From assembly GCA_003161535.1 (NCBI GenBank), contig PMOM01000257.1, positions 5,265-11,099 on the forward strand: a DNA stretch of 5,835 nt, written 5' to 3'. The notes under the pieces are model-generated. The model worked only from the letters and a program-made list of their open reading frames with translations, did no database searches and was not told the DNA's origin. The position numbers were made by a program, and so were the translations under genes. This stretch comes from Caulobacteraceae bacterium. GTDB lineage: Bacteria > Pseudomonadota > Alphaproteobacteria > Caulobacterales > Caulobacteraceae. Positions 1-5,835 of the stretch are shown piece by piece; positions within the stretch are counted from its first letter, which is position 1; every line of letters starts with the position of its first letter.

Positions 1-295
1 CGACATCGGCCTGATGACCGTCGAGGGGGAAAACGACGACATCTCGGGTGTCGGCCAGACCCAGGCGGCCCACGGCCTGTGCGCCAATGTTCCCTCCGAC
101 ATGCGCGAGCTCTATGTCCAGCCGGGGGTGGGCCACTACGGCGTCTTCAACGGCCGGCGTTTCGCTAAGGAAATCTATCCGCGCGTGCGCGATTTCATCG
201 CCCGGCGCCAAGAGGGTTTGACGGCGCGCGAAGGGGGCCTATCCCAGGGCGATGAGCCTGTTTCGAAAACGACTCGCCGACGGCGAGCGGCTTGA
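1..295 (+). CDS. phaZ: Intracellular polyhydroxyalkanoate (PHB) depolymerase, C-terminal part
   Basis: Only the last 97 codons are in the window (reading frame from base 2; the gene starts upstream). Enzymes of this family hydrolyse stored polyhydroxybutyrate granules in the cytoplasm to release hydroxyacid oligomers and monomers. The visible part matches the PHB depolymerase C-terminal domain. The segment TVEGENDDISGVGQTQAAHG carries the likely catalytic Asp (visible residue 12), and PGVGHYGVFNGRRF carries the likely catalytic His (visible residue 45). Their spacing of 33 residues is what I recall for the Asp/His pair of Ralstonia PhaZ1; the nucleophile lies upstream and is not visible. The conserved domain seems to end near DFIARRQ (about residue 70). 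After it comes a 27-residue hydrophilic tail ending in SKTTRRRRAA, whose last 14 or so codons overlap the start of the next gene. Family call is strong; the exact polymer substrate is inferred. Confidence 0.9.
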   Translation, partial: DIGLMTVEGENDDISGVGQTQAAHGLCANVPSDMRELYVQPGVGHYGVFNGRRFAKEIYPRVRDFIARRQEGLTAREGGLSQGDEPVSKTTRRRRAA

Positions 296-995
296 CGTCG
301 GCGGCGTCTGCGTCCGCCTGAGCGTCAACCGGCGGGCCAGGCGAATATCCCTGCGCATCGATCCGGCCAGCGGTCAGGTGATCGCCACCGCTCCTTCCCT
401 CGGCCGCTTGGCCGACGCCGCCGCCTTCGCCGCCGCCCGCGCCGCCTGGATCACCGGCCGGCTCGCCGCGCGGCCAAGCCCGCGGGCCTTCAGGGCCGAC
501 GAGACGGTGACGTTGTTTGGCGCGCCCTGTCGCTTGGCGGCGGACGGCAGGCGGCCGCGCCTCGTCGCCATCCTTGGCGAAGAATCCTGGTCGCTGATCG
601 GCTGTGGCCACGGCGAGGTCGATCCCCAGCTGGTCGCCCGGGCGGTCAAGCGCCAGGCGCTCGAGGTCTTCGGGGCGCGCGTCGGCCATCATTGCCGCGG
701 TCTGGGAACGGCGAAGCCGGCGGTCTCCATCGGCGACGCGGCGACGCGCTGGGGCTCATGCGCTTCGGCCCGGCCCGGCCGCGCCGCGTCGATCCGCCTG
801 TCCTGGCGTCTGGCGCTCGCCCCCGCCGCGGTGGCCGATTACGTGGTCGCTCACGAATGCGCTCATCTGATCGAACCCAACCATGGCCCGCGCTTCTGGG
901 CCCTGGTGCGCGGCCTCATCGGCGATGAGAAACCCCATCGCGCCTGGCTGCGCGCTCACGGCGCCGGACTGCACGCCTTTGGTCGCCGCTCCTAA
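252..995 (+). CDS. YgjP-like (DUF45 / M48-type) zinc metallopeptidase
   Basis: This is a complete 247-residue protein of the YgjP-like metallopeptidase family. Members carry a zincin active site, but their physiological substrates are mostly unknown. The family signature is clear: TRWGSC at 165-170, then SIRLSWRLALAP at 180-191, then VVAHECAHL at 198-206 with the HExxH zinc site at 201-205 (His201, Glu202, His205). A further His at 211 in the NHGPRFW block is the expected third ligand. Length is normal for the family. There is no signal peptide or membrane segment, so it should be cytoplasmic. The ATG at 252 is the only ATG, GTG or TTG start between the in-frame stop at 219-221 and the conserved region, so the 44-nt overlap with the depolymerase gene is forced and suggests translational coupling. 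A purine-rich AAGGGGG at 231-237 lies rather far upstream, and AGGG at 246-249 is very close. The peptidase call is firm; the biological role is unknown. Confidence 0.88.
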   Translation: MSLFRKRLADGERLDVGGVCVRLSVNRRARRISLRIDPASGQVIATAPSLGRLADAAAFAAARAAWITGRLAARPSPRAFRADETVTLFGAPCRLAADGRRPRLVAILGEESWSLIGCGHGEVDPQLVARAVKRQALEVFGARVGHHCRGLGTAKPAVSIGDAATRWGSCASARPGRAASIRLSWRLALAPAAVADYVVAHECAHLIEPNHGPRFWALVRGLIGDEKPHRAWLRAHGAGLHAFGRRS

Positions 996-1002
996 GGCGG
1001 CG
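984..1002. terminator. Weak GC hairpin at the convergent peptidase/PBP junction
   Basis: CGCCGC (984-989) and GCGGCG (997-1002) can pair as a 6-bp stem around a 7-nt loop that contains the peptidase stop codon. It sits where two convergent genes end only 18 bp apart, which is where a shared terminator would be expected. There is no U-tract on either side, so it does not meet the usual definition of an intrinsic terminator, and a 6-bp GC stem is common by chance in DNA this GC-rich. Reported as a weak candidate only. Confidence 0.2.
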
Positions 1003-1013
1003 TCCTGGGGATA

Positions 1014-3014
1014 TCAGAACGGAACGGGCTCGGGCTGGCGCGGCCGCGCGACGCGCTGGGGCGGCGGCGCGGGCTCGGAGGTCGGCGGCGCCTCGGCGTC
1101 GACGGTGGGCGGCGGGGCGGCGTCGGTGGAAAGAATGTCGCCGATGGCGTCTCTCGCGACGGGAATCGGCGGACTGCCGGGGATGGCCTGGGCCGCCAGG
1201 CGGGGCAGGGCGGCGGTCATGAAGGCGCGCCAGATTTCCGCCGGGGCCGCACCGCCGGTCACCCGCTTCATGGCCGTGTTGTCGTCCCGGCCGACCCACA
1301 CCGCGGCGACGAAACCGCCGGTGTAGCCGATGAACCAGGCGTCCTTGTAGTCGCTGGTGGTGCCAGTCTTGCCGGCCAGATCATAGCCGCCCACGCGGGC
1401 CCGGCCGCCGGTCCCCGAGGCGATCACCTGGCGCAGCATCTGGTTCATATAGCCCAGCGCCGGCTCGCTGATGACGCCGGTGCGCGCCGATCCCTCGGCT
1501 CCGTGATCATAGAGGATTTTTCCCGCCGCGGTGCGGATGCGTTCGATGCCATAGCCGCGGACCCGGTAACCGCCGTTGGCGAAGGCGTCATAGGCCTGGG
1601 CCATTTCCAGGGGGCTGACTTCCACCGCGCCCAAAGCCATGGAGGGGTCGGTCTGGATTTTGGAGGTGATGCCCAGGCGGTGCGCGGCGGCGGCGACTCG
1701 CGTCGTGCCCACCTCATTGGCCAGGCGAGCGGCCACCGTATTGACCGATTGGGACAGGGCGGTCTGCAGGGTGATCGCGCCCAGATAGCGGCCGGTGTAG
1801 TTCCTGGGCGACCAGTTTCCGATGGTCAGCGGCTCATCGACGACGCCCTCGGAGGGTGTGTGGCCGGCCTCCATGGCGGCGAGATAGACGAACGGCTTGA
1901 ACGCCGAACCGGCCTGCCGCCGCGCCGTGGTCGCCCGGTCGAACTGGCTGTCGGCGTAGATGGCGCCGCCGACATAGGCGCGCAGCCGTCCTTCGCCGTC
2001 CATGGCCACCAACGCGCCTTGTTGGACGCCCTGATTGCCGTGGGCGGCGACGCCCAGGCGCACGGCCTGTTCGCCAGCGGCCTGGATCGGCAGGTCCAGG
2101 GTGGTTTCGACGACCAGATCCTCCGTCGGCTCACCGACCTGCGAGCGCACCTGGGCGTCCAGCCAGTCGATGAAATACTGCGCCCTTTGGTTGGCCAGCC
2201 GGGCCGAAACGTGCACGGGGACGGCGAAGGCGGCGTCGCGCTCTTCTTGGGTGATCGCCCCCATGCGCTGCATTTCATAGAGGACCACCGTCGCCCGCCT
2301 GGCGGCCCGCTCGCTGTTGGCCGCGGGATTGTAGCGCGACGGTCCCTTCATGGTGGCCGCCAGCAGGGCCGCCTCGCCAAGGGTCAGATTCGCCGCGGGC
2401 TTGTTGAAATAGCGCTGCGCCGCCGCCTCGATGCCATAGGCGCCTCCGCCGAAGTTCACGCGGTTCAAATAGAGCGCCAGGATCTGCTTCTTGCTGAAGT
2501 GGGCCTCCAGCCAGACGGCCAGGATCAGTTCCTGGGCCTTGCGGCGATAGGTCTGGGCCGGCGTCAGGAAGAGGTTTCGCGCCAGTTGCTGGGTGATCGT
2601 CGAGCCGCCTCTCAGGCCCGAACCTGGGTGGGTGAAATTGTAGATCGCCGCGCTCAGCATGCCCCAGGGGTTGAACCCTGGATGATGGTAGAACTGGCGG
2701 TCCTCGATGGCCACGAAGGCGGCCGGCACATAGGGCGGCAGGGCGTCCAGGTCGGCGGGCGGCGCATATTGGCTGCCGCGCACGGCGACCACCGCGCCGG
2801 AGCGATCCAGATAGGTGATCGAAGGCTGGCGATGCACGTCGTAGAGCTTGGAGGTATCGGGAAGGTCCGTGGCGAACACCGCCAGGAGGCCGACCACGAA
2901 GATCAGGCCCCACACCCCCAGCACCGCCGTCCAGTAGATGAGCGCCCCCAGGGGCGTGCGGCGCGGCGCTCCGGAGGGCGCCGGCGGCGGGCCGTCGCCA
3001 TAAGCGTTCGACAT
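1014..3014 (-). CDS. Class A penicillin-binding protein (PBP1A family; bifunctional glycosyltransferase/transpeptidase)
   Basis: A complete 666-residue class A PBP, which polymerises lipid II into glycan strands and cross-links the stem peptides in the periplasm. It has a short Pro-rich cytoplasmic N-terminus (about 9-22) and one membrane anchor (about 22-48). The GT51 glycosyltransferase domain (about 70-240) shows EDRQFYHHPG with catalytic Glu104, GGSTITQQLARNLFL (136-150), RKAQE with the second Glu at 162, and LYLNRVNFGGGAYGIEAA (181-198). The transpeptidase domain (about 330-605) has the nucleophile motif SAFK (Ser370, Lys373), SVN (423-425) and KTGT (549-552). All key residues are present, so both activities should be intact. 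There is no obvious extra domain between the two catalytic domains, so this is a short PBP1A-type protein. Residues 634-666 form a Pro-rich, probably disordered periplasmic tail. The ATG start is supported by GAGGAA six bases upstream. Which of the several class A PBP paralogues this is cannot be told from the sequence alone. Confidence 0.95.
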   Translation of the reverse strand: MSNAYGDGPPPAPSGAPRRTPLGALIYWTAVLGVWGLIFVVGLLAVFATDLPDTSKLYDVHRQPSITYLDRSGAVVAVRGSQYAPPADLDALPPYVPAAFVAIEDRQFYHHPGFNPWGMLSAAIYNFTHPGSGLRGGSTITQQLARNLFLTPAQTYRRKAQELILAVWLEAHFSKKQILALYLNRVNFGGGAYGIEAAAQRYFNKPAANLTLGEAALLAATMKGPSRYNPAANSERAARRATVVLYEMQRMGAITQEERDAAFAVPVHVSARLANQRAQYFIDWLDAQVRSQVGEPTEDLVVETTLDLPIQAAGEQAVRLGVAAHGNQGVQQGALVAMDGEGRLRAYVGGAIYADSQFDRATTARRQAGSAFKPFVYLAAMEAGHTPSEGVVDEPLTIGNWSPRNYTGRYLGAITLQTALSQSVNTVAARLANEVGTTRVAAAAHRLGITSKIQTDPSMALGAVEVSPLEMAQAYDAFANGGYRVRGYGIERIRTAAGKILYDHGAEGSARTGVISEPALGYMNQMLRQVIASGTGGRARVGGYDLAGKTGTTSDYKDAWFIGYTGGFVAAVWVGRDDNTAMKRVTGGAAPAEIWRAFMTAALPRLAAQAIPGSPPIPVARDAIGDILSTDAAPPPTVDAEAPPTSEPAPPPQRVARPRQPEPVPF

Positions 3015-3020
3015 GCGTCG

Positions 3021-3026
3021 TTCCTC
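3021..3026 (-). promoter_or_regulatory. Ribosome binding site of the PBP gene
   Basis: On the minus strand this reads GAGGAA, separated by six bases (CGACGC) from the ATG at 3014-3012. This is a good Shine-Dalgarno match at normal spacing and supports that start. Confidence 0.7.
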
Positions 3027-3035
3027 GCCGCTTGG

Positions 3036-3054
3036 CCCGCCCCCGCCCCCCTCC
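3036..3054 (-). other. G-rich tract in the presumed 5' leader of the PBP gene
   Basis: Read on the minus strand, this stretch has runs of 2, 6, 5 and 3 guanines separated by single bases (A, C, C), ending ten bases before the PBP ribosome binding site. Three runs are at least three G long and the fourth has two, so a two-layer G-quadruplex is possible in the RNA or in the non-template strand; a regular three-layer one is not. A chance G-run in a very GC-rich genome is the simplest alternative. Confidence 0.35.
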
Positions 3055-3136
3055 TAGCGGATGGATGAGCGTGGGGCGAGACGATTGAGGAAGGCTTAAG
3101 GCCGCGCCCCTTCCGGGTCCCAGGTCTGCCTGCCAT

Positions 3137-3140
3137 AAGG
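3137..3140 (+). promoter_or_regulatory. recQ: Ribosome binding site deciding the recQ start
   Basis: AAGG at 3137-3140 is the only purine-rich element just ahead of recQ. It lies five bases before GTG at 3146 but only two before the adjacent TTG at 3143, which favours GTG as the start. The match is short, so the evidence is modest. Confidence 0.4.
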
Positions 3141-3145
3141 CGTTG

Positions 3146-4990
3146 GTGCCCGCCTCTGTCGACACCGCTCGCGACGTGCTTCGTCGCACCTTCGGCCATG
3201 CCGACTTTCGAGGCCTGCAAGCCCAGGTGATCGGCGAGATCATGGCCGGCCGCAACGCCCTGGCCGTGCTGCCCACCGGCGGGGGCAAGAGTGTCTGCTA
3301 CCAGATACCGGCCATGCTGCGCCCGGGCGTCGGCCTGGTGGTCTCCCCGCTGATCGCCCTGATGAGCGATCAGGTCGAGGCGCTGAGGCAGCTCGGCGTC
3401 AAGGCCGCGCGGATGGATTCGGGGCTTTCGGGCGATGAGCGTGACGCCGCTTGGTCACAGCTTTCGGCCGGGGAACTCGACCTGATCTATCTTTCCCCCG
3501 AAGGCCTGATGCAGGCCGCCGTGCTGGAACGATTCGCCCGCACGCCGCTCAGCGTCATCGCCATCGACGAGGCGCACTGCGTCAGCCAGTGGGGCCATGA
3601 CTTCCGCCCAGAGTACCGCGCTCTGGGCAGGCTGGCGGAATTCTTCCCCACCGTGCCCCGCCTGGCCGTCACCGCCACCGCCGATGCGCGCACCCGCGAG
3701 GATATCGCGGCGCAACTGCACCTGGAGGACGCCGAGCAATTCGTGGCCAGTTTCGCGCGGCCAGAACTTAGCTTGAGCGCCGAGCGCAAGGGCGGGCGCG
3801 GACACGACCGCGTGGCGGCCCTGGTGAAGGCGAGGCCGGGCCAGTCGGGCATTGTCTACAGCGGATCGCGCGATGGCGCGCAGCGCCTGGCCGAGCGTCT
3901 GGCGAACGAGGGCGTGGCGGCGCGCCCCTACCACGCCGGGCTGGACAGCCGGCGGCGCCATGAGGCGCTGAACTGGTTTCTGGGCGAGGAGGGCGCGGTG
4001 ATGGCGGCCACCATCGCTTTTGGCATGGGCATCGACAAACCCGACGTGCGCTTCGTCATCCACGCCGATCCGCCGGCCGCCATCGAGGCCTACTGGCAGG
4101 AGATCGGCCGCGCCGGGCGCGACGGCGCCCCGGCCGAGGGCATCACCCTCTACAGCGCCTCCGACATGGCCTGGGCCCTGGAGCGCATCCGCCGGCGCGA
4201 GGGCCCCGAGGTCGTGGCCCAGGTTCAGGCAAGAAAAGTGCGCGAGCTGTACGCCATGCTGGACGGAACCGCTTGCCGCGCCGCCGCCGTGCGCCGCTAT
4301 TTCGGCGAGACGGACGCCTTGCCCTGCGGCCAGTGCGATCGCTGCCTACGCCCACCGGTGGGCGTCGACGTCACCTTGGCGGCTCAGAAGGCGCTCTCCG
4401 CCGTCCATCGCCTGGGCGGCCGTTTTGGACGCGGGCGCCTGGTCGATCATCTCCTCGGCAAGACCAAGGGTGTCAGCGAGTCGGAAGGCGCGATGACCAC
4501 CTTCGGGGTGGGCCAGGAGTTCAGCCCCTCCGGCTGGCGCGGCCTGATCGATCAGCTTCTCTTCGAGGGCCTGCTCGTTGAACAGCCCAATGACGGGCGC
4601 CCGCTGATCGCCCTGGCCGACCCCGAAGCGGTGCGCGCGGTCTATCGCGGAGAACGTCAGCTGACGGTGCTGAAGGAGCCGCAAGGCGCCGGCCCGGCCA
4701 CGCGGTCTGGCCGCCCGCGAAGTCGCCGAGGCTTCGCGGTCTTCGACATCGCCCCGGCCGACGAAGCTCTCTTCGAGGCCCTGCGCGCCTGGCGCAAAGC
4801 CGAAGCCGGCCGCCAGCGCGTGCCGCCCTATGTCATTTTCCACGACCAGACCCTCGCCGACATCGCCCGCGCCAGGCCGGTGACCCCGACCGCCCTCCTG
4901 GCCATCAACGGCGTCGGCCAGGGCAAGCTGGAGCGATACGGCGAGGCGGTGCTGGCCACGGTGGCGGGTGGGGGCGGAGCTAGGCCCTAA
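3146..4990 (+). CDS. recQ: ATP-dependent DNA helicase RecQ
   Basis: A complete RecQ (614 residues from GTG at 3146; 615 if the adjacent TTG at 3143 is used, which is the numbering used here). RecQ unwinds DNA 3' to 5' in recombination and stalled-fork repair. Helicase motifs occur in order: Walker A TGGGKS (45-50, Lys49), [10 protein letters not shown] (68-77), DEAHC with the aromatic-rich loop [11 protein letters not shown] (142-158), TATA (177-180), [17 protein letters not shown] (289-305) and motif [12 protein letters not shown] (319-328). Four zinc-binding cysteines (378, 395, 398, 401) have the spacing seen in E. coli RecQ. A winged-helix domain covers about 404-505. A basic, probably flexible linker (about 508-532) leads to a C-terminal HRDC domain (about 538-605, with [13 protein letters not shown]). 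All domains of a full-length bacterial RecQ are present and intact. The gene is divergent from the PBP gene and convergent with gyrB, so it is probably transcribed alone. Confidence 0.96.
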   Translation: MPASVDTARDVLRRTFGHADFRGLQAQVIGEIMAGRNALAVLPTGGGKSVCYQIPAMLRPGVGLVVSPLIALMSDQVEALRQLGVKAARMDSGLSGDERDAAWSQLSAGELDLIYLSPEGLMQAAVLERFARTPLSVIAIDEAHCVSQWGHDFRPEYRALGRLAEFFPTVPRLAVTATADARTREDIAAQLHLEDAEQFVASFARPELSLSAERKGGRGHDRVAALVKARPGQSGIVYSGSRDGAQRLAERLANEGVAARPYHAGLDSRRRHEALNWFLGEEGAVMAATIAFGMGIDKPDVRFVIHADPPAAIEAYWQEIGRAGRDGAPAEGITLYSASDMAWALERIRRREGPEVVAQVQARKVRELYAMLDGTACRAAAVRRYFGETDALPCGQCDRCLRPPVGVDVTLAAQKALSAVHRLGGRFGRGRLVDHLLGKTKGVSESEGAMTTFGVGQEFSPSGWRGLIDQLLFEGLLVEQPNDGRPLIALADPEAVRAVYRGERQLTVLKEPQGAGPATRSGRPRSRRGFAVFDIAPADEALFEALRAWRKAEAGRQRVPPYVIFHDQTLADIARARPVTPTALLAINGVGQGKLERYGEAVLATVAGGGGARP

Positions 4991-5835
4991 ACATCCACCT
5001 CCGCGTCCAGCGCGTTTTCCTGGATGAACTCACGCCGGGGCTCGACCAGATCGCCCATCAGGCGGGTGAACATGTCGTCGGCGTCGTCGGCGTGGTTGAC
5101 CTTGACCTGCAAAAGGGTGCGGGCGTTGTGGTCGAGGGTCGTTTCCCAAAGCTGGTCCGGGTTCATTTCGCCCAGGCCCTTGTAGCGCTGGATGGCCAAG
5201 CCGCGCCGACCGGCGTCGAACACCGCCGCCACCAGATCAAGGGGTCCGCGCACCGTCTGGCTGCGTTCCTTGCGGCGGAAGGTCGCCGGCGCCGAAAAGG
5301 TCTCGGCCAGCTTGCCCGCCCGCTGCGCCAGACGCCGGGCGTCGGCCGAATGCAGCATGCGATCTTCCAGGACAATGCGCTCGGAGACCCCGCGCTTGAC
5401 GCGCGTGAAGAGGTAGCCGCCGCCCTGCGCCCGCTCGCCCGACCACGCCCCGTCGCCTTCCTCGGCGTATAAATCCAGGCGGCGCGCGCCCTCGGCCAGG
5501 TCGTCGGAGGCGCCCAGCAGCCCGGCCAGGGCCGCCTGCTCGATGGCGAAGGCCGGCGCGCGGGCCGAAAGCCGTTCGATATTGGCCTTGGCCTGGCGGG
5601 CGGTTTGGGAAAGCTCGGCCAAATCGCGCCCGGTCATGCGTTCGCCTGAAGCCAGATCCAGCTCGGCGCCGTCCAGGCCCTCCTCGATCAGGAAGGCCTC
5701 CAGCTCGGCGTCGTCCTTCAGATAGCGCGAGGACTTGCCCTTGCTGGCCTTATAGAGCGGCGGCTGGGCGATATAGAGAAAGCCGCGTTCGATGACCTGC
5801 GGCATCTGGCGATAGAAGAAGGTCAGCAGCAGGGT
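4987..5835 (-). CDS. gyrB: DNA gyrase subunit B, C-terminal part
   Basis: The last 282 codons of gyrB; the gene continues beyond the right edge, which falls exactly on a codon boundary (first visible residues [10 protein letters not shown]). GyrB supplies the ATPase and TOPRIM functions of gyrase, which introduces negative supercoils together with GyrA. The visible part begins within the TOPRIM region ([24 protein letters not shown]). Next comes a spacer of roughly 170 residues (about 40-215), corresponding to the insert domain typical of Gram-negative GyrB. The conserved tail follows: [18 protein letters not shown] (from 216), then [16 protein letters not shown] and [23 protein letters not shown] at the end. 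The insert and this ending argue for GyrB rather than the paralogue ParE. The ATPase domain is outside the window. The TAG stop at 4989-4987 overlaps the recQ stop codon on the other strand. Confidence 0.95.
   Translation of the reverse strand, partial: TLLLTFFYRQMPQVIERGFLYIAQPPLYKASKGKSSRYLKDDAELEAFLIEEGLDGAELDLASGERMTGRDLAELSQTARQAKANIERLSARAPAFAIEQAALAGLLGASDDLAEGARRLDLYAEEGDGAWSGERAQGGGYLFTRVKRGVSERIVLEDRMLHSADARRLAQRAGKLAETFSAPATFRRKERSQTVRGPLDLVAAVFDAGRRGLAIQRYKGLGEMNPDQLWETTLDHNARTLLQVKVNHADDADDMFTRLMGDLVEPRREFIQENALDAEVDV

Larger units (their letters stand above)
3015..3145. promoter_or_regulatory. Divergent intergenic region between the PBP gene and recQ
   Basis: These 131 bp are the only substantial non-coding DNA in the window and must hold promoters for both divergent genes unless they start inside the neighbouring gene. 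I could not find a convincing -35/-10 pair on either strand. TTGAGG at 3085-3090 could be a -35 for recQ, but nothing resembling a -10 lies 16-18 bp downstream. Visible structure: an inverted repeat GGAAGG (3089-3094) / CCTTCC (3109-3114) with a 14-nt gap; a CTTAAG palindrome (3095-3100) inside that gap; and a C-rich tract on the plus strand at 3036-3054. No GANTC methylation site lies here. Confidence 0.55.

Noticed and set aside
195..692. Minus-strand open frame of 165 codons opposite the metallopeptidase, and similar ones opposite recQ (3455-4063, 4346-4843)
   Set aside because: They lie wholly opposite genes with clear family motifs, are low-complexity, and show no domain or convincing start signals of their own.
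3006..3023. Two GTTC half-sites upstream of the PBP gene, resembling the alphaproteobacterial LexA box (GTTC-N7-GTTC)
   Set aside because: The spacing is 10 rather than 7 bases and one half lies inside the PBP coding sequence, so it does not fit a LexA site.
1503..3068. Long plus-strand open frame of 521 codons antisense to the PBP gene
   Set aside because: The minus-strand frame has every class A PBP motif. The antisense translation is Gly/Arg/Ala-rich with no recognisable domain, as expected of a shadow frame in very GC-rich DNA.
3095..3100. TTAA core as a possible CtrA box near the recQ promoter
   Set aside because: Only one TTAA is present; there is no second half-site at the 7-base spacing CtrA needs.
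4987..5835. Possible ParE (topoisomerase IV subunit B) instead of GyrB
   Set aside because: The large insert before QRYKGLGEM and the ending [17 protein letters not shown] fit Gram-negative GyrB better than ParE.
1..5835. Defence island, mobile element, CRISPR or other novel system
   Set aside because: All coding sequence is accounted for by five housekeeping-type genes with intact motifs and uniform composition. No repeats arrays, integrase, transposase or unassigned large frame was seen.

Overview
This window looks like an ordinary chromosomal stretch of a GC-rich alphaproteobacterium, most likely a member of the Caulobacterales (Caulobacter, Phenylobacterium or Brevundimonas type). That placement is an inference from the very high G+C content, the wording of the GyrB C-terminus ([28 protein letters not shown]) and the presence of an intracellular PHA depolymerase. 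I see no tRNA, rRNA, CRISPR array, insertion sequence, integrase, phage gene or toxin-antitoxin pair, and nothing suggesting recent transfer.

Layout from left to right. (1) Positions 1-295, plus strand: the last 97 codons of an intracellular polyhydroxyalkanoate (PHB) depolymerase, including the catalytic Asp and His. (2) Positions 252-995, plus strand: a complete YgjP-like (DUF45/M48-type) zinc metallopeptidase whose start lies inside the depolymerase gene. (3) Positions 1014-3014, minus strand: a complete class A (bifunctional) penicillin-binding protein, convergent with the peptidase across an 18-bp gap. (4) Positions 3015-3145: the only real intergenic region, 131 bp, holding the divergent control signals of the PBP and recQ genes and a strongly G-rich tract in the presumed PBP leader. 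(5) Positions 3146-4990, plus strand: a complete RecQ DNA helicase with helicase core, zinc site, winged helix and HRDC domain. (6) Positions 4987-5835, minus strand: the last 282 codons of gyrB, running out of the window. Its stop codon overlaps the recQ stop codon.

The genes cover separate jobs: carbon-store breakdown, an uncharacterised peptidase, cell-wall synthesis, recombination/replication repair, and DNA supercoiling. There are three transcription blocks: phaZ with the peptidase (rightward), the PBP (leftward) and recQ (rightward), which meets gyrB (leftward). RecQ and gyrase both act on DNA topology at replication forks, but they are on opposite strands, so this is adjacency and not an operon.

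I looked for an undescribed system and did not find one. The items worth a second look are small-scale: gene overlaps, the RecQ start codon, the G-rich leader, and the unstudied metallopeptidase.
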